DNA of 5,730 bases from Candidatus Aminicenantota bacterium (GTDB taxonomy: Bacteria > Acidobacteriota > Aminicenantia > UBA2199): positions 1 through 5,730 of the forward strand of contig JAPKZM010000132.1 in assembly GCA_026393775.1 (NCBI GenBank). The letters run 5' to 3'. Made by a program: the position numbers and the translations under genes. The notes under the pieces are model-generated. The model saw nothing but the letters and a program-made list of their open reading frames with translations, made no database searches and had not been told where the DNA came from. Positions 1 to 4,865 of the stretch are shown here, in pieces; within the stretch, counting starts at the first letter, position 1, and each line of letters opens with the position of its first letter.

Positions 1-1
1 A

Positions 2-601
2 AAGCAGGAAACCGTCCTGGATATTTTCCGTTATCATTATCCGCAAATAAACGAAATGAGCGACCCGGAACGCCCGGGCATCGTGCACCGGCTGGACAAG
101 GACACCTCGGGCGTCCTGATCCTGGCTAAGAGCGAGGACGCGCAGCAGAAGATGCAGGCGCTGTTCCAGCAACGGGAGATGCAAAAAATCTACCTGGCGC
201 TGGTCAAAGGGCACATGCGCTTCCGCAACGGCACCATCGACCTGCCGCTGGCGCGCAGCCCGAAGAACCGCGCCCGCTTCGAAGTGCCCAAAGAGGACCG
301 CGCCGACCAGCGTGAAGCGATCACCGACTTTTCGGTCATCCGCGCCTTCGACAAATTCACCTTCGTGCGCCTGACGCCGCACACCGGCCGCACCCATCAG
401 CTGCGCGTCCACCTGGCCCACTTTGGCAACCCGGTCCTGGGCGACATCCTGTACGGCAACCGCAAAGACCCCGGTTTTTCGCGCTTGGCCCTGCACGCCT
501 TCCGCGTCGAGTTCATCCATCCCTTCAGCGGCGAGCCGGTGCGCGTCACCTCGCCGTTGCCGGTCGATTTGCGGCGTTTTATTTTGGAAAATTATAATTG
601 A
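2..601 (+). CDS. RluA/RluD-family 23S rRNA pseudouridine synthase, 5'-truncated by window edge
   Basis: Isomerises specific uridines in rRNA (or tRNA) to pseudouridine in the cytoplasm. The reading frame is open from base 2 and continues to the TGA at 599-601, so about 199 C-terminal residues are visible. The ATG at 56 is internal: the codons before it (TVLDIFRYHYPQINE) align with the usual pre-catalytic segment of the family. The catalytic motif HRLDKDTSG is present, with the nucleophilic Asp codon at 95-97. Further family landmarks follow: LAK, then KIYLALVKG, and RLTPHTGRTHQLRVHLAHFGNPVLGD near 365-450, with LALHA and the FIHPFSGEPV segment before the end. The missing N-terminus would hold an S4 RNA-binding domain if it is RluC/RluD-like, and this cannot be checked here. 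The family is certain. The exact target position and hence the gene symbol (rluD, rluC or rluA) are not. Confidence 0.95.
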   Translation, partial: KQETVLDIFRYHYPQINEMSDPERPGIVHRLDKDTSGVLILAKSEDAQQKMQALFQQREMQKIYLALVKGHMRFRNGTIDLPLARSPKNRARFEVPKEDRADQREAITDFSVIRAFDKFTFVRLTPHTGRTHQLRVHLAHFGNPVLGDILYGNRKDPGFSRLALHAFRVEFIHPFSGEPVRVTSPLPVDLRRFILENYN

Positions 602-610
602 GCCTAGTAC

Positions 611-729
611 TTGGCAGGCGCAGCGACATTCGCTGGAACGGCTTGTGGGCGTCGAGGAGACGACCATCGCTTCCCGCAGGCCTCAGCTAACGGGAAAAAG
701 TGGAAGCGAATGGCGCGAAAGCCTGCCAA
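611..729. repeat. 119-nt imperfect nested inverted repeat, possible structured RNA or fold-back element
   Basis: The outer arms TTGGCAGGC (611-619) and GCCTGCCAA (721-729) are exact reverse complements. So are the inner arms CATTCGCT (627-634) and AGCGAATG (705-712), separated from the outer pair by a 7/8-nt internal loop. Inside lie two further possible hairpins: 648-653 with 659-665 (GGCGTC/GACG-A-CC, one bulged A) and TTCCCG (671-676) with CGGGAA (691-696). The whole can be drawn as a closing helix leading to a branched junction. The element sits between the rluA-type stop and the ribosome-binding site of the next gene. It does not match the R-box layout of integron attC sites, has no obvious target-site duplication, and I recognise no known riboswitch core. 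The pairing is seen directly. Any function is inference. Confidence 0.55.
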
Positions 730-746
730 CGTCGAAAAGAGCAATT

Positions 747-750
747 GGAG
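747..750 (+). promoter_or_regulatory. Ribosome-binding site of the DUF1801 gene
   Basis: GGAG lies 5 nt before the ATG at 756. It fixes this start against the in-frame ATG at 780, which has only A-rich sequence before it, and against the long upstream in-frame extension into the pseudouridine synthase gene. Confidence 0.7.
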
Positions 751-755
751 AAATT

Positions 756-1139
756 ATGGAAAACAATAAGATCAAGTCAATGAATGAATATATTGTAGCA
801 TTCCCAAAAGATGTACGAAAAATTCTGAGGGAGCTGCGGGCGGCGATCAAAGCCGTCGCCCCCGGCGCCGGGGAGACCATCAGCTACGGCATCCCCACCT
901 TTTTCCTCAATGGCAACCTGGTCCATTTCGCCGCCTACAAAAAGCACATCGGCTTCTATCCGACCTCGAGCGGTATCCGGACTTTTAAAAAGGAATTGTC
1001 TCCCTATAAAACTTCCACCGGCACGGTGCAGTTTCCCATCGACAAGCCGTTGCCTCTGGCCTTGATAAAAAAGATGGTCAGATTCAGGGTCGTGGAAAAC
1101 AAGAAAAAATACAAGGAAAAAACAAAAAGAAAAAAATAA
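756..1139 (+). CDS. DUF1801 (YdhG-like) small cytoplasmic protein
   Basis: A 127-residue protein of the DUF1801/YdhG family, a small alpha/beta fold sometimes labelled iron chaperone after Bacillus Fra. The assignment rests on the core running from about residue 40 to 70, with ETISYGIPTFF, then NLVHFAAYKKHIGFYPT. A C-terminal FPIDKPLPLALIKKMVRFRV segment (93-112) is also typical of the family. Length is normal. The last 15 residues are almost all lysine, arginine and glutamate (KKKYKEKTKRKK), a basic tail that could contact nucleic acid. The N-terminal codons and the tail are AT-rich, whereas the middle is GC-rich like its neighbours. The start at 756 has a GGAG site. The frame is open back to 423, but that stretch overlaps the upstream gene and has no family similarity. 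No biochemical role is secure: iron delivery is a family-level annotation, not shown by the sequence. Confidence 0.88.
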   Translation: MENNKIKSMNEYIVAFPKDVRKILRELRAAIKAVAPGAGETISYGIPTFFLNGNLVHFAAYKKHIGFYPTSSGIRTFKKELSPYKTSTGTVQFPIDKPLPLALIKKMVRFRVVENKKKYKEKTKRKK

Positions 1140-1189
1140 TGCGTTGCGTGGGGGCAACTAATCATTCGCCCTTTTTATAACCTGTCTTG

Positions 1190-1217
1190 GTACGGAACGC
1201 ACATGTGCGTTCCCTAC
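1190..1217. repeat. 28-nt near-perfect intergenic palindrome
   Basis: GGAACGCACATGTGCGTTCC (1194-1213) is a perfect 20-nt palindrome. It extends to 1190-1217 with a single C/C mismatch (1193/1214). It lies between two convergent genes, the DUF1801 gene and the toxin. There is no T-run directly after it, so it is not a standard terminator. It could be a dispersed palindromic repeat, a protein-binding site, or a transcript-protecting hairpin. Only the symmetry is seen. Confidence 0.7.
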
Positions 1218-1288
1218 GCATGGATATCTTCCGATTTTTTCACCTGGGGCTTAGCACGCGTATTAAGACCCGCTAATTCCCAGACTGT

Positions 1289-1558
1289 CTATTTATAGAC
1301 GTTTTTTCTGTGCCCGACCCGCACCACCAGGATGATCAGCCGTTTGTCTTCAATTTTGGCGATGATGCGGAAATCACCCACCCGGTATTTCCAAAGCTCG
1401 CCGAATTTCTTGCCTCTCAGCGCTTCGCCGATGGAGCGCGGGTCGGCCATTTTTTGCAGCCGGTCCTTCAGGAACGAGACAATTCTTTTGGCGACCGGTT
1501 TGTCGAGCTTGGCGAGATCTTTCTTGGCCCCGTCTACGATTTCAATCGACCAGGCCAA
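1289..1558 (-). CDS. relE: RelE-family mRNA interferase toxin
   Basis: An 89-residue type II toxin of the RelE/ParE superfamily, expected to bind the ribosomal A site and cleave mRNA unless held by its antitoxin. It opens with MAWSIE and then AKKDLAKLDK. The family's core strand follows as ALRGKKFGELWKYRVGDFRII (about 46-66), then LVVRVGHRKNVYK at the C-terminus. The basic residues K50, K51, R59, R64 and R80 and the tyrosine Y88 fit the positions used for RNA binding and cleavage in RelE, so it looks active. The start is TTG (complement of 1556-1558), preceded by GGAG (1566-1569) at a 7-nt spacing. It overlaps the antitoxin end by 17 nt, which implies translational coupling. RelE rather than ParE is favoured by the MAWxIE start and the GHR..VY ending, but the distinction from sequence alone is imperfect. 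Confidence 0.92.
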   Translation of the reverse strand: MAWSIEIVDGAKKDLAKLDKPVAKRIVSFLKDRLQKMADPRSIGEALRGKKFGELWKYRVGDFRIIAKIEDKRLIILVVRVGHRKNVYK

Positions 1559-1766
1559 GATCGCGCTCCACTTCGTCTATGGTAAAAGTCCGGCTTTTCC
1601 CGGCATAATGGCTGCCCAGCCTTTTTTCAGCCAGATAAATATCTTCCAGGTCGTCAAGGTATTCAAGTATCGCTTCGCGGACATAAAAGGTTTTGGTCCG
1701 CCCAGTGGTTTTGGCCAGGTCGGCAAGCCTTTTTTCGATATCATTGGGAAGCCTGATGGCAAGCAT
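1542..1766 (-). CDS. relB: RelB/DinJ-like ribbon-helix-helix antitoxin
   Basis: A 74-residue antitoxin. The first residues, MLAIRLPNDIEKRLADLAK, form the DNA-binding beta strand and first helix of a ribbon-helix-helix fold. TGRTKTFYVREAILEYLDDLED gives the second helix. The C-terminal part (about 45-74, AEKRL to DEVERDLGLVD) is the toxin-embracing segment seen in RelB-type proteins. The start is placed at the second ATG (1766), because AGGAG (1776-1780) is 9 nt upstream of it. The ATG at 1775 directly abuts the AGGAG and is unlikely to be used, although it would add only MIN. The gene is first in the operon and overlaps relE by 17 nt. By family precedent the protein should neutralise RelE and, alone or with RelE, repress its own promoter. 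Palindromes at 1784-1793 and 1804-1817 are candidate operators. Confidence 0.92.
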   Translation of the reverse strand: MLAIRLPNDIEKRLADLAKTTGRTKTFYVREAILEYLDDLEDIYLAEKRLGSHYAGKSRTFTIDEVERDLGLVD

Positions 1767-1775
1767 GTTGATCAT

Positions 1776-1780
1776 CTCCT
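1776..1780 (-). promoter_or_regulatory. Ribosome-binding site deciding the antitoxin start
   Basis: On the minus strand AGGAG is followed at once by ATG-ATC-AAC-ATG. The second ATG, 9 nt away, has workable spacing and the first has none, so translation most likely begins at 1766. Confidence 0.7.
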
Positions 1781-1783
1781 GCT

Positions 1784-1793
1784 ATACATGTAT
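1784..1793. promoter_or_regulatory. Palindrome in the relBE leader, candidate antitoxin operator
   Basis: ATACATGTAT is a perfect 10-nt palindrome between the predicted transcription start (about 1800) and the ribosome-binding site. Ribbon-helix-helix antitoxins bind short symmetric sites near their own promoter, so it may be an operator half. It is short and could be chance. Confidence 0.4.
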
Positions 1794-1803
1794 TTCATTC
1801 AAA

Positions 1804-1817
1804 GATATTGTAATATC
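1804..1817. promoter_or_regulatory. Palindrome over the relBE -10 box, candidate operator
   Basis: GATATT-GT-AATATC is a 6+2+6 perfect inverted repeat that contains the -10 box of the toxin-antitoxin promoter. A repressor bound here would block RNA polymerase, as expected for RelB/RelE autoregulation. The symmetry and overlap are seen. The binding is inferred. Confidence 0.55.
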
Positions 1818-1835
1818 AAACTCCGCTTTTGTCAA
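1807..1835 (-). promoter_or_regulatory. Sigma70-type promoter of the relBE operon
   Basis: On the minus strand a perfect TTGACA (1835-1830) is followed after 17 nt by TACAAT (1812-1807), one mismatch from consensus. The start of transcription would fall near 1800, giving a leader of about 34 nt with AGGAG in place for the antitoxin start at 1766. Confidence 0.82.
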
Positions 1836-1857
1836 CAATCTAGGAAGATCAAAAACG

Positions 1858-1886
1858 TTGACCCACTAATATATTATTGATACATT
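1858..1886 (+). promoter_or_regulatory. Promoter of the small membrane protein gene
   Basis: TTGACC (1858-1863) is separated by 17 nt from TACATT (1881-1886), with an AT-rich spacer. Transcription would begin at about 1893, the A of the ATG, so the message may have no leader. The -35 box sits 22 nt from the -35 box of the divergent relBE promoter. Confidence 0.55.
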
Positions 1887-1892
1887 AATTCC

Positions 1893-2159
1893 ATGAAACT
1901 GATCATCATCGCTGTGGCAATTATTCTGGGGATGGTGGGCTTGCATTTGTTGGCGCTGTGGATGGAAAGAAAGGGCTGGATCTATTACAAGCATAACAAG
2001 CCCAGCCGCAGCAGTCTGGGAAACGCTTTTTTGGAAGTCCAGTCCATCCTTGAGCCGAACAAAAAGCATATCATCGAAATAAAAAAAGAGCAAAAGTGGG
2101 AGGACGCCGAAACGGGGAAAGGGAATCCCCCGGAAAAGCCTCCCCAGACGAAAATCTAA
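1893..2159 (+). CDS. Small single-pass membrane protein, unknown function
   Basis: An 88-residue protein of unknown function. Residues 3-23 (LIIIAVAIILGMVGLHLLALW) form one hydrophobic segment, either a signal anchor or an uncleaved signal peptide, with no lipobox cysteine. After it comes a basic, aromatic stretch (MERKGWIYYKHNKPSRSS, 24-41), then a region that looks conserved in style (LGNAFLEVQSILEPNKKHIIEIKKEQ). The tail is charged and proline-rich (EDAETGKGNPPEKPPQTKI). The 24-41 stretch is positive, so by the positive-inside rule the C-terminal part is probably cytoplasmic. No Shine-Dalgarno sequence precedes the ATG at 1893. The promoter placement suggests a leaderless message. Codon use and the sharp hydrophobic-to-charged layout support a real gene, not a shadow ORF. 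I cannot name a family, and there is no clear link to the neighbouring toxin-antitoxin or hyp genes. Confidence 0.78.
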   Translation: MKLIIIAVAIILGMVGLHLLALWMERKGWIYYKHNKPSRSSLGNAFLEVQSILEPNKKHIIEIKKEQKWEDAETGKGNPPEKPPQTKI

Positions 2160-2200
2160 AATTCCCAACAGGTCATTACGTATCATTCGCTTGGGTTCTG

Positions 2201-2244
2201 TAGTGACAGGTCGCGTCCCCGTTCGGGGACAAGCCCTGTTACTA
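2201..2244. repeat. 44-nt intergenic hairpin, possible dispersed repeat
   Basis: TAGTGACAGG (2201-2210) pairs with CCTGTTACTA (2235-2244) over 10 bp including one G-U. After a small internal loop, GTCCCC (2215-2220) pairs with GGGGAC (2225-2230) around the tetraloop GTTC. No T-run follows directly, so it is a poor intrinsic terminator. It might still insulate the membrane protein gene from hypF or protect a 3' end. The two-part architecture resembles repetitive extragenic palindromes, but only one copy is in view. Confidence 0.6.
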
Positions 2245-2321
2245 AGACCCTTTTAAAAAGTCATATTTATCCGCCCCAGACCAAGTCACATGATCCATTT
2301 CCGCCTTCGCCCTTTTTGCTG

Positions 2322-2327
2322 TATAAT
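2322..2327 (+). promoter_or_regulatory. Consensus -10 box upstream of hypF
   Basis: TATAAT lies 16 nt before the hypF ATG. No good -35 box is found at 16-18 nt upstream (TTTCCG at 2298-2303 is the best, 3 of 6). A start near 2334 would give a leader of about 10 nt, too short for a normal ribosome-binding site, and none is visible. It may be the promoter of the hyp operon, perhaps activator-dependent or with near-leaderless translation. Confidence 0.5.
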
Positions 2328-2343
2328 AACCGATCCGTAACAA

Positions 2344-4644
2344 ATGAAATCCCGAAAAGCTTCCCTGGACCTGCACCCGGCCGATATTCCCCAAAGGGGC
2401 CGCCTGCGCTTCCATTTTTCGGGCATAGTCCAGGGGGTAGGCTTCCGGCCGTTCCTGTACCGCGCGGCTGAAAAATTCAAGCTGACGGGCTTCGTCAAGA
2501 ACACCAGCGCCGGCGTGACCCTGGAAGTGGAAGGGAGCCGCCTACCCGATTTTGTCCGCCACATCGAGCGCAGCGCCCCGCCCCTGAGCCATATTGAAAC
2601 CCTACATTTCAAAAAGATCCCGGTCCGCAATTCCGCCAGGGAATTCGTCATCCTGGAAAGCAACAGCCAGGGGCAAAAAAATGTCATGATTTCGCCCGAC
2701 ATCGCCATCTGCCCTGCCTGCCAAAAGGAGATGGCCGACGCCAATGACCGCCGCCGCGCCTACCCCTTCACCAACTGCACCGACTGCGGCCCGCGCTTCA
2801 CCATCATCGCCGGACTACCCTACGACCGGCCGCTGACCACGATGAAGGGCTTCAAGATGTGCCCGGATTGCCTTCGTGAATACGGGTCACCGTCCGACCG
2901 CCGCTACCATGCCCAGCCCGTTTCCTGCCCGAATTGCGGGCCGAGGTTGCAGCTGAGCGTCAAGGGCCAGGCGATCAAGGGAGCTCCTCTGACCGCGGCC
3001 GTGAAAATGCTGAAAGCCGGCAAGGTCGTCGCCGTCAAGGGCATCGGCGGTTATCATCTGGCCTGCCGGGCGCTGGACCCGAAAGCCCTGGCGCGGCTGC
3101 GGCGTTTGAAGAACAGGGAGCGCAAGCCTTTCGCCCTGATGGCGACGCTGGAGATGATCGCCAAGCATTGCCGCCTGTCGGTCCGGGAAAAAGAGCTGCT
3201 CAACAGCCCGGCCGCGCCCATCGTGCTGCTCGAAGCGCTGCCCTGGAACAGGCTCACTCCCCTGGTCGCCCCAAGCCAGAACCGGCTCGGTTTCATGCTG
3301 CCCTATTCGCCGCTGCACCGCCTGCTGATCGAAAGGATGGCCGAACCCCTGGTCATGACCAGCGCCAACCTGGCCGACGAACCAATCATCTTCGAGGACA
3401 ACGTCGAAATGCTGCCCCGCCTGGCCGACGCCGTCCTGAGCCACGACCGTCCGATCCGGGCTTTTTGCGACGACTCGGTCCTCCAGGTCTTCGAAAAAAA
3501 CGTCTCCTTCGTCCGCCGCAGCCGCGGCTTCGTGCCGCTGCCCATCCGCCTGCCGTTCTCGAACCCCAGGACCGTGCTTGCATTGGGCGGCATGCTCAAG
3601 ACCACCTTCACCCTGCTGCGGGGCGACCGGGCGCTTGTCAGCCAGCACATCGGCGACACGGGTACGACGACGGCCCTGCGGGCCGAAAAAGGGGCCATCG
3701 ACCATTTTCTCAAGCTCTTCGCCCTGCGCCCCGAGGTCGTCGCCATCGACAGCCATCCCGGCTATCCCAACCGGCTGCTGGGAGCGGCATTCCCTGACGC
3801 CGCTCTCGTCGAAGTCCAGCACCACCGCGCCCACATCGCCTCGCTGCTTGCCGAGAGGGGCGAGACGGGCCGGGTCCTGGGCATCGCCTTGGACGGCACC
3901 GGCTACGGCGACGACGGCACGATCTGGGGCGGCGAATTTTTTTCGGGCGACCTGCACGGCCTTGAGCGGGTCGGACATTTGCTGCCCATCTTTCTCCCCG
4001 GCGGCGATGCGGCGGCCCGCGAACCTTGGCGTACGTCCCTTTCCCTGCTGTCCGTTCTCCCGGGGCAGGAAAAAGCGGCGTCGCGGCTCGCGCGCAAATT
4101 CGGCCGCCTGGGCGAAAGGGTTTACGAAGCCATCATCAAGCGCCGCGGCGGCATCATGAGCACGAGCTGCGGCCGGCTGTTCGACGGCGCGGCGGCGCTG
4201 CTCGGCCTCGGCGATTATAATTCCTTCGAAGGGGAGCTTCCCATGCGCTTGCAGGCCGAGGCCGAGAAAGCCCGGCCGCAAAAAAAGCCCTATCCCTTCA
4301 CCATCGAAGACAGGGAGGGGATGAACGTTTTAAACATGCTGCCGGCCCTGGCCGCCATGCTGGAGGACAAGCGGGGGCGGGCCGAAAGGGCCAATCGCTT
4401 CCACTTGACCCTGGCCCACGGTCTTGCGGCCATGGCCAACGCCTTGACCGCAAGCGCGGCGACGGATAAAATAGCCCTGAGCGGCGGCGTGTTTCAAAAC
4501 CTGCTGCTGCTGAAAATGTGCTGTGCCGTGATGAAAAAGAACGGCTTCCAGGTGCTGCACCATGTCCAGGTGCCGCCGAACGACGGCGGCGTGTCGCTGG
4601 GACAGGCGGTTCTGGCGGCCATGAAATACAGCAAGGAGATGTAA
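2344..4644 (+). CDS. hypF: Carbamoyltransferase HypF, [NiFe]-hydrogenase maturation
   Basis: Makes the cyanide ligand precursor of [NiFe]-hydrogenases: it converts carbamoyl phosphate and ATP to carbamoyl-AMP and transfers the carbamoyl group to the C-terminal cysteine of HypE. The 766 residues are normal for the family and show all domains. An acylphosphatase domain spans about 20-105, with GIVQGVGFR (Arg35) and Asn53. A double zinc-finger region has four CxxC pairs at 123/126, 145/148, 173/176 and 195/198. A YrdC-like domain spans about 213-400 (KGIGGYHLACRA, KPFALMA, TSANLADEPI, HDRPI, DDSV). A Kae1-like domain runs from about 408 to the end, with VQHHRAH (His493 and His497 for metal), ALDGTGYGDDG, REPWR, LFDGAAALLG, LSGGVFQN and PPNDGG. 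The usual third His of VQHHHAH is Arg, which is not expected to be a ligand. An in-frame TAA at 2338-2340 leaves ATG 2344 as the first possible start. It heads the operon with hypC and hypD. Confidence 0.98.
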   Translation: MKSRKASLDLHPADIPQRGRLRFHFSGIVQGVGFRPFLYRAAEKFKLTGFVKNTSAGVTLEVEGSRLPDFVRHIERSAPPLSHIETLHFKKIPVRNSAREFVILESNSQGQKNVMISPDIAICPACQKEMADANDRRRAYPFTNCTDCGPRFTIIAGLPYDRPLTTMKGFKMCPDCLREYGSPSDRRYHAQPVSCPNCGPRLQLSVKGQAIKGAPLTAAVKMLKAGKVVAVKGIGGYHLACRALDPKALARLRRLKNRERKPFALMATLEMIAKHCRLSVREKELLNSPAAPIVLLEALPWNRLTPLVAPSQNRLGFMLPYSPLHRLLIERMAEPLVMTSANLADEPIIFEDNVEMLPRLADAVLSHDRPIRAFCDDSVLQVFEKNVSFVRRSRGFVPLPIRLPFSNPRTVLALGGMLKTTFTLLRGDRALVSQHIGDTGTTTALRAEKGAIDHFLKLFALRPEVVAIDSHPGYPNRLLGAAFPDAALVEVQHHRAHIASLLAERGETGRVLGIALDGTGYGDDGTIWGGEFFSGDLHGLERVGHLLPIFLPGGDAAAREPWRTSLSLLSVLPGQEKAASRLARKFGRLGERVYEAIIKRRGGIMSTSCGRLFDGAAALLGLGDYNSFEGELPMRLQAEAEKARPQKKPYPFTIEDREGMNVLNMLPALAAMLEDKRGRAERANRFHLTLAHGLAAMANALTASAATDKIALSGGVFQNLLLLKMCCAVMKKNGFQVLHHVQVPPNDGGVSLGQAVLAAMKYSKEM
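4633..4638 (+). promoter_or_regulatory. Ribosome-binding site of hypC inside hypF
   Basis: AAGGAG within the last hypF codons, 8 nt before the hypC ATG at 4647. It fixes the hypC start, since the same frame is open much further upstream. Confidence 0.85.
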
Positions 4645-4646
4645 CC

Positions 4647-4865
4647 ATGTGTCTGGCCGTGCCCATGAAAGTGGTCGAAATAAATGGCGACATGGCCGTG
4701 GTCGAGAGCGCCGGCCTGCGCCGCGAGGTCGGCATCATGCTGCTGGCCGGCGTCAAGCTCAACGACTGGGTCCTCATCCACGCCGGCTTCGCCATATCCA
4801 AGCTGACCAAAAAACAGGCCCGCGAAACGCTGGCCATCTTCGCCGAGGGGCAGTTCTTTGGCTGA
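4647..4865 (+). CDS. hypC: Hydrogenase maturation chaperone HypC
   Basis: A 72-residue HypC/HupF-family chaperone. With HypD it forms the scaffold on which iron receives its CN and CO ligands, and it then delivers the iron to the hydrogenase large-subunit precursor. The hallmark N-terminus MCLAVPMKVVEI is complete, with the essential Cys2 exposed after methionine removal. The second signature, DWVLIHAGFAISKL (40-53), carries the conserved His45. Length is normal. The start is 2 nt after the hypF stop with a strong AAGGAG site, and its end overlaps the start of hypD by 8 nt, so the three genes are translationally coupled. The frame is open back to 4518 within hypF, but that extension has no HypC similarity and would bury Cys2. 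A HybG-type paralogue cannot be excluded, but no second copy is visible and the operon context favours HypC. Confidence 0.97.
   Translation: MCLAVPMKVVEINGDMAVVESAGLRREVGIMLLAGVKLNDWVLIHAGFAISKLTKKQARETLAIFAEGQFFG
4845..4850 (+). promoter_or_regulatory. Ribosome-binding site of hypD inside hypC
   Basis: GAGGGG lies 7 nt before TTG 4858, supporting this non-ATG start 5 nt before the hypC stop codon. Confidence 0.65.

Noticed and set aside
611..729. Integron attC site
   Set aside because: The terminal bases do not give the RYYYAAC...GTTRRRY boxes in either orientation, and no integrase or cassette array is nearby.
423..755. Upstream in-frame extension of the DUF1801 gene
   Set aside because: It overlaps the pseudouridine synthase out of frame, has no similarity to the family, and the GGAG-supported ATG at 756 gives a normal-length protein.
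1143..1175. Possible terminator after the DUF1801 gene (GTTGC/GCAAC stem, later CTTTTT)
   Set aside because: The stem is only 5 bp and the T-run begins more than 10 nt after it, so it does not meet the usual form of an intrinsic terminator.
1332..1880. 182-codon plus-strand frame over the toxin-antitoxin pair
   Set aside because: It is antisense to two well-recognised genes with a promoter and ribosome-binding sites on the minus strand, and it shows no domain of its own.
1866..2186. 106-codon minus-strand frame opposite the small membrane protein gene
   Set aside because: It has no ribosome-binding site or recognisable domain, while the plus-strand frame has a clear membrane helix and promoter.
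2934..3797. 287-codon frame on the plus strand within hypF
   Set aside because: Low-complexity Arg/Pro/Ala/Gln protein in a shifted frame of hypF. No frameshift is needed, because the hypF frame itself is intact.
2887..4281. 464-codon open frame on the minus strand opposite hypF
   Set aside because: Its composition (Gln, Arg, Gly, Asp-rich, no motif) is typical of the antisense frame of a GC-rich gene, and hypF is unmistakable on the other strand.
4518..4646. Upstream in-frame extension of hypC
   Set aside because: It would bury the essential Cys2 of HypC. The ATG at 4647 has an AAGGAG at ideal spacing.
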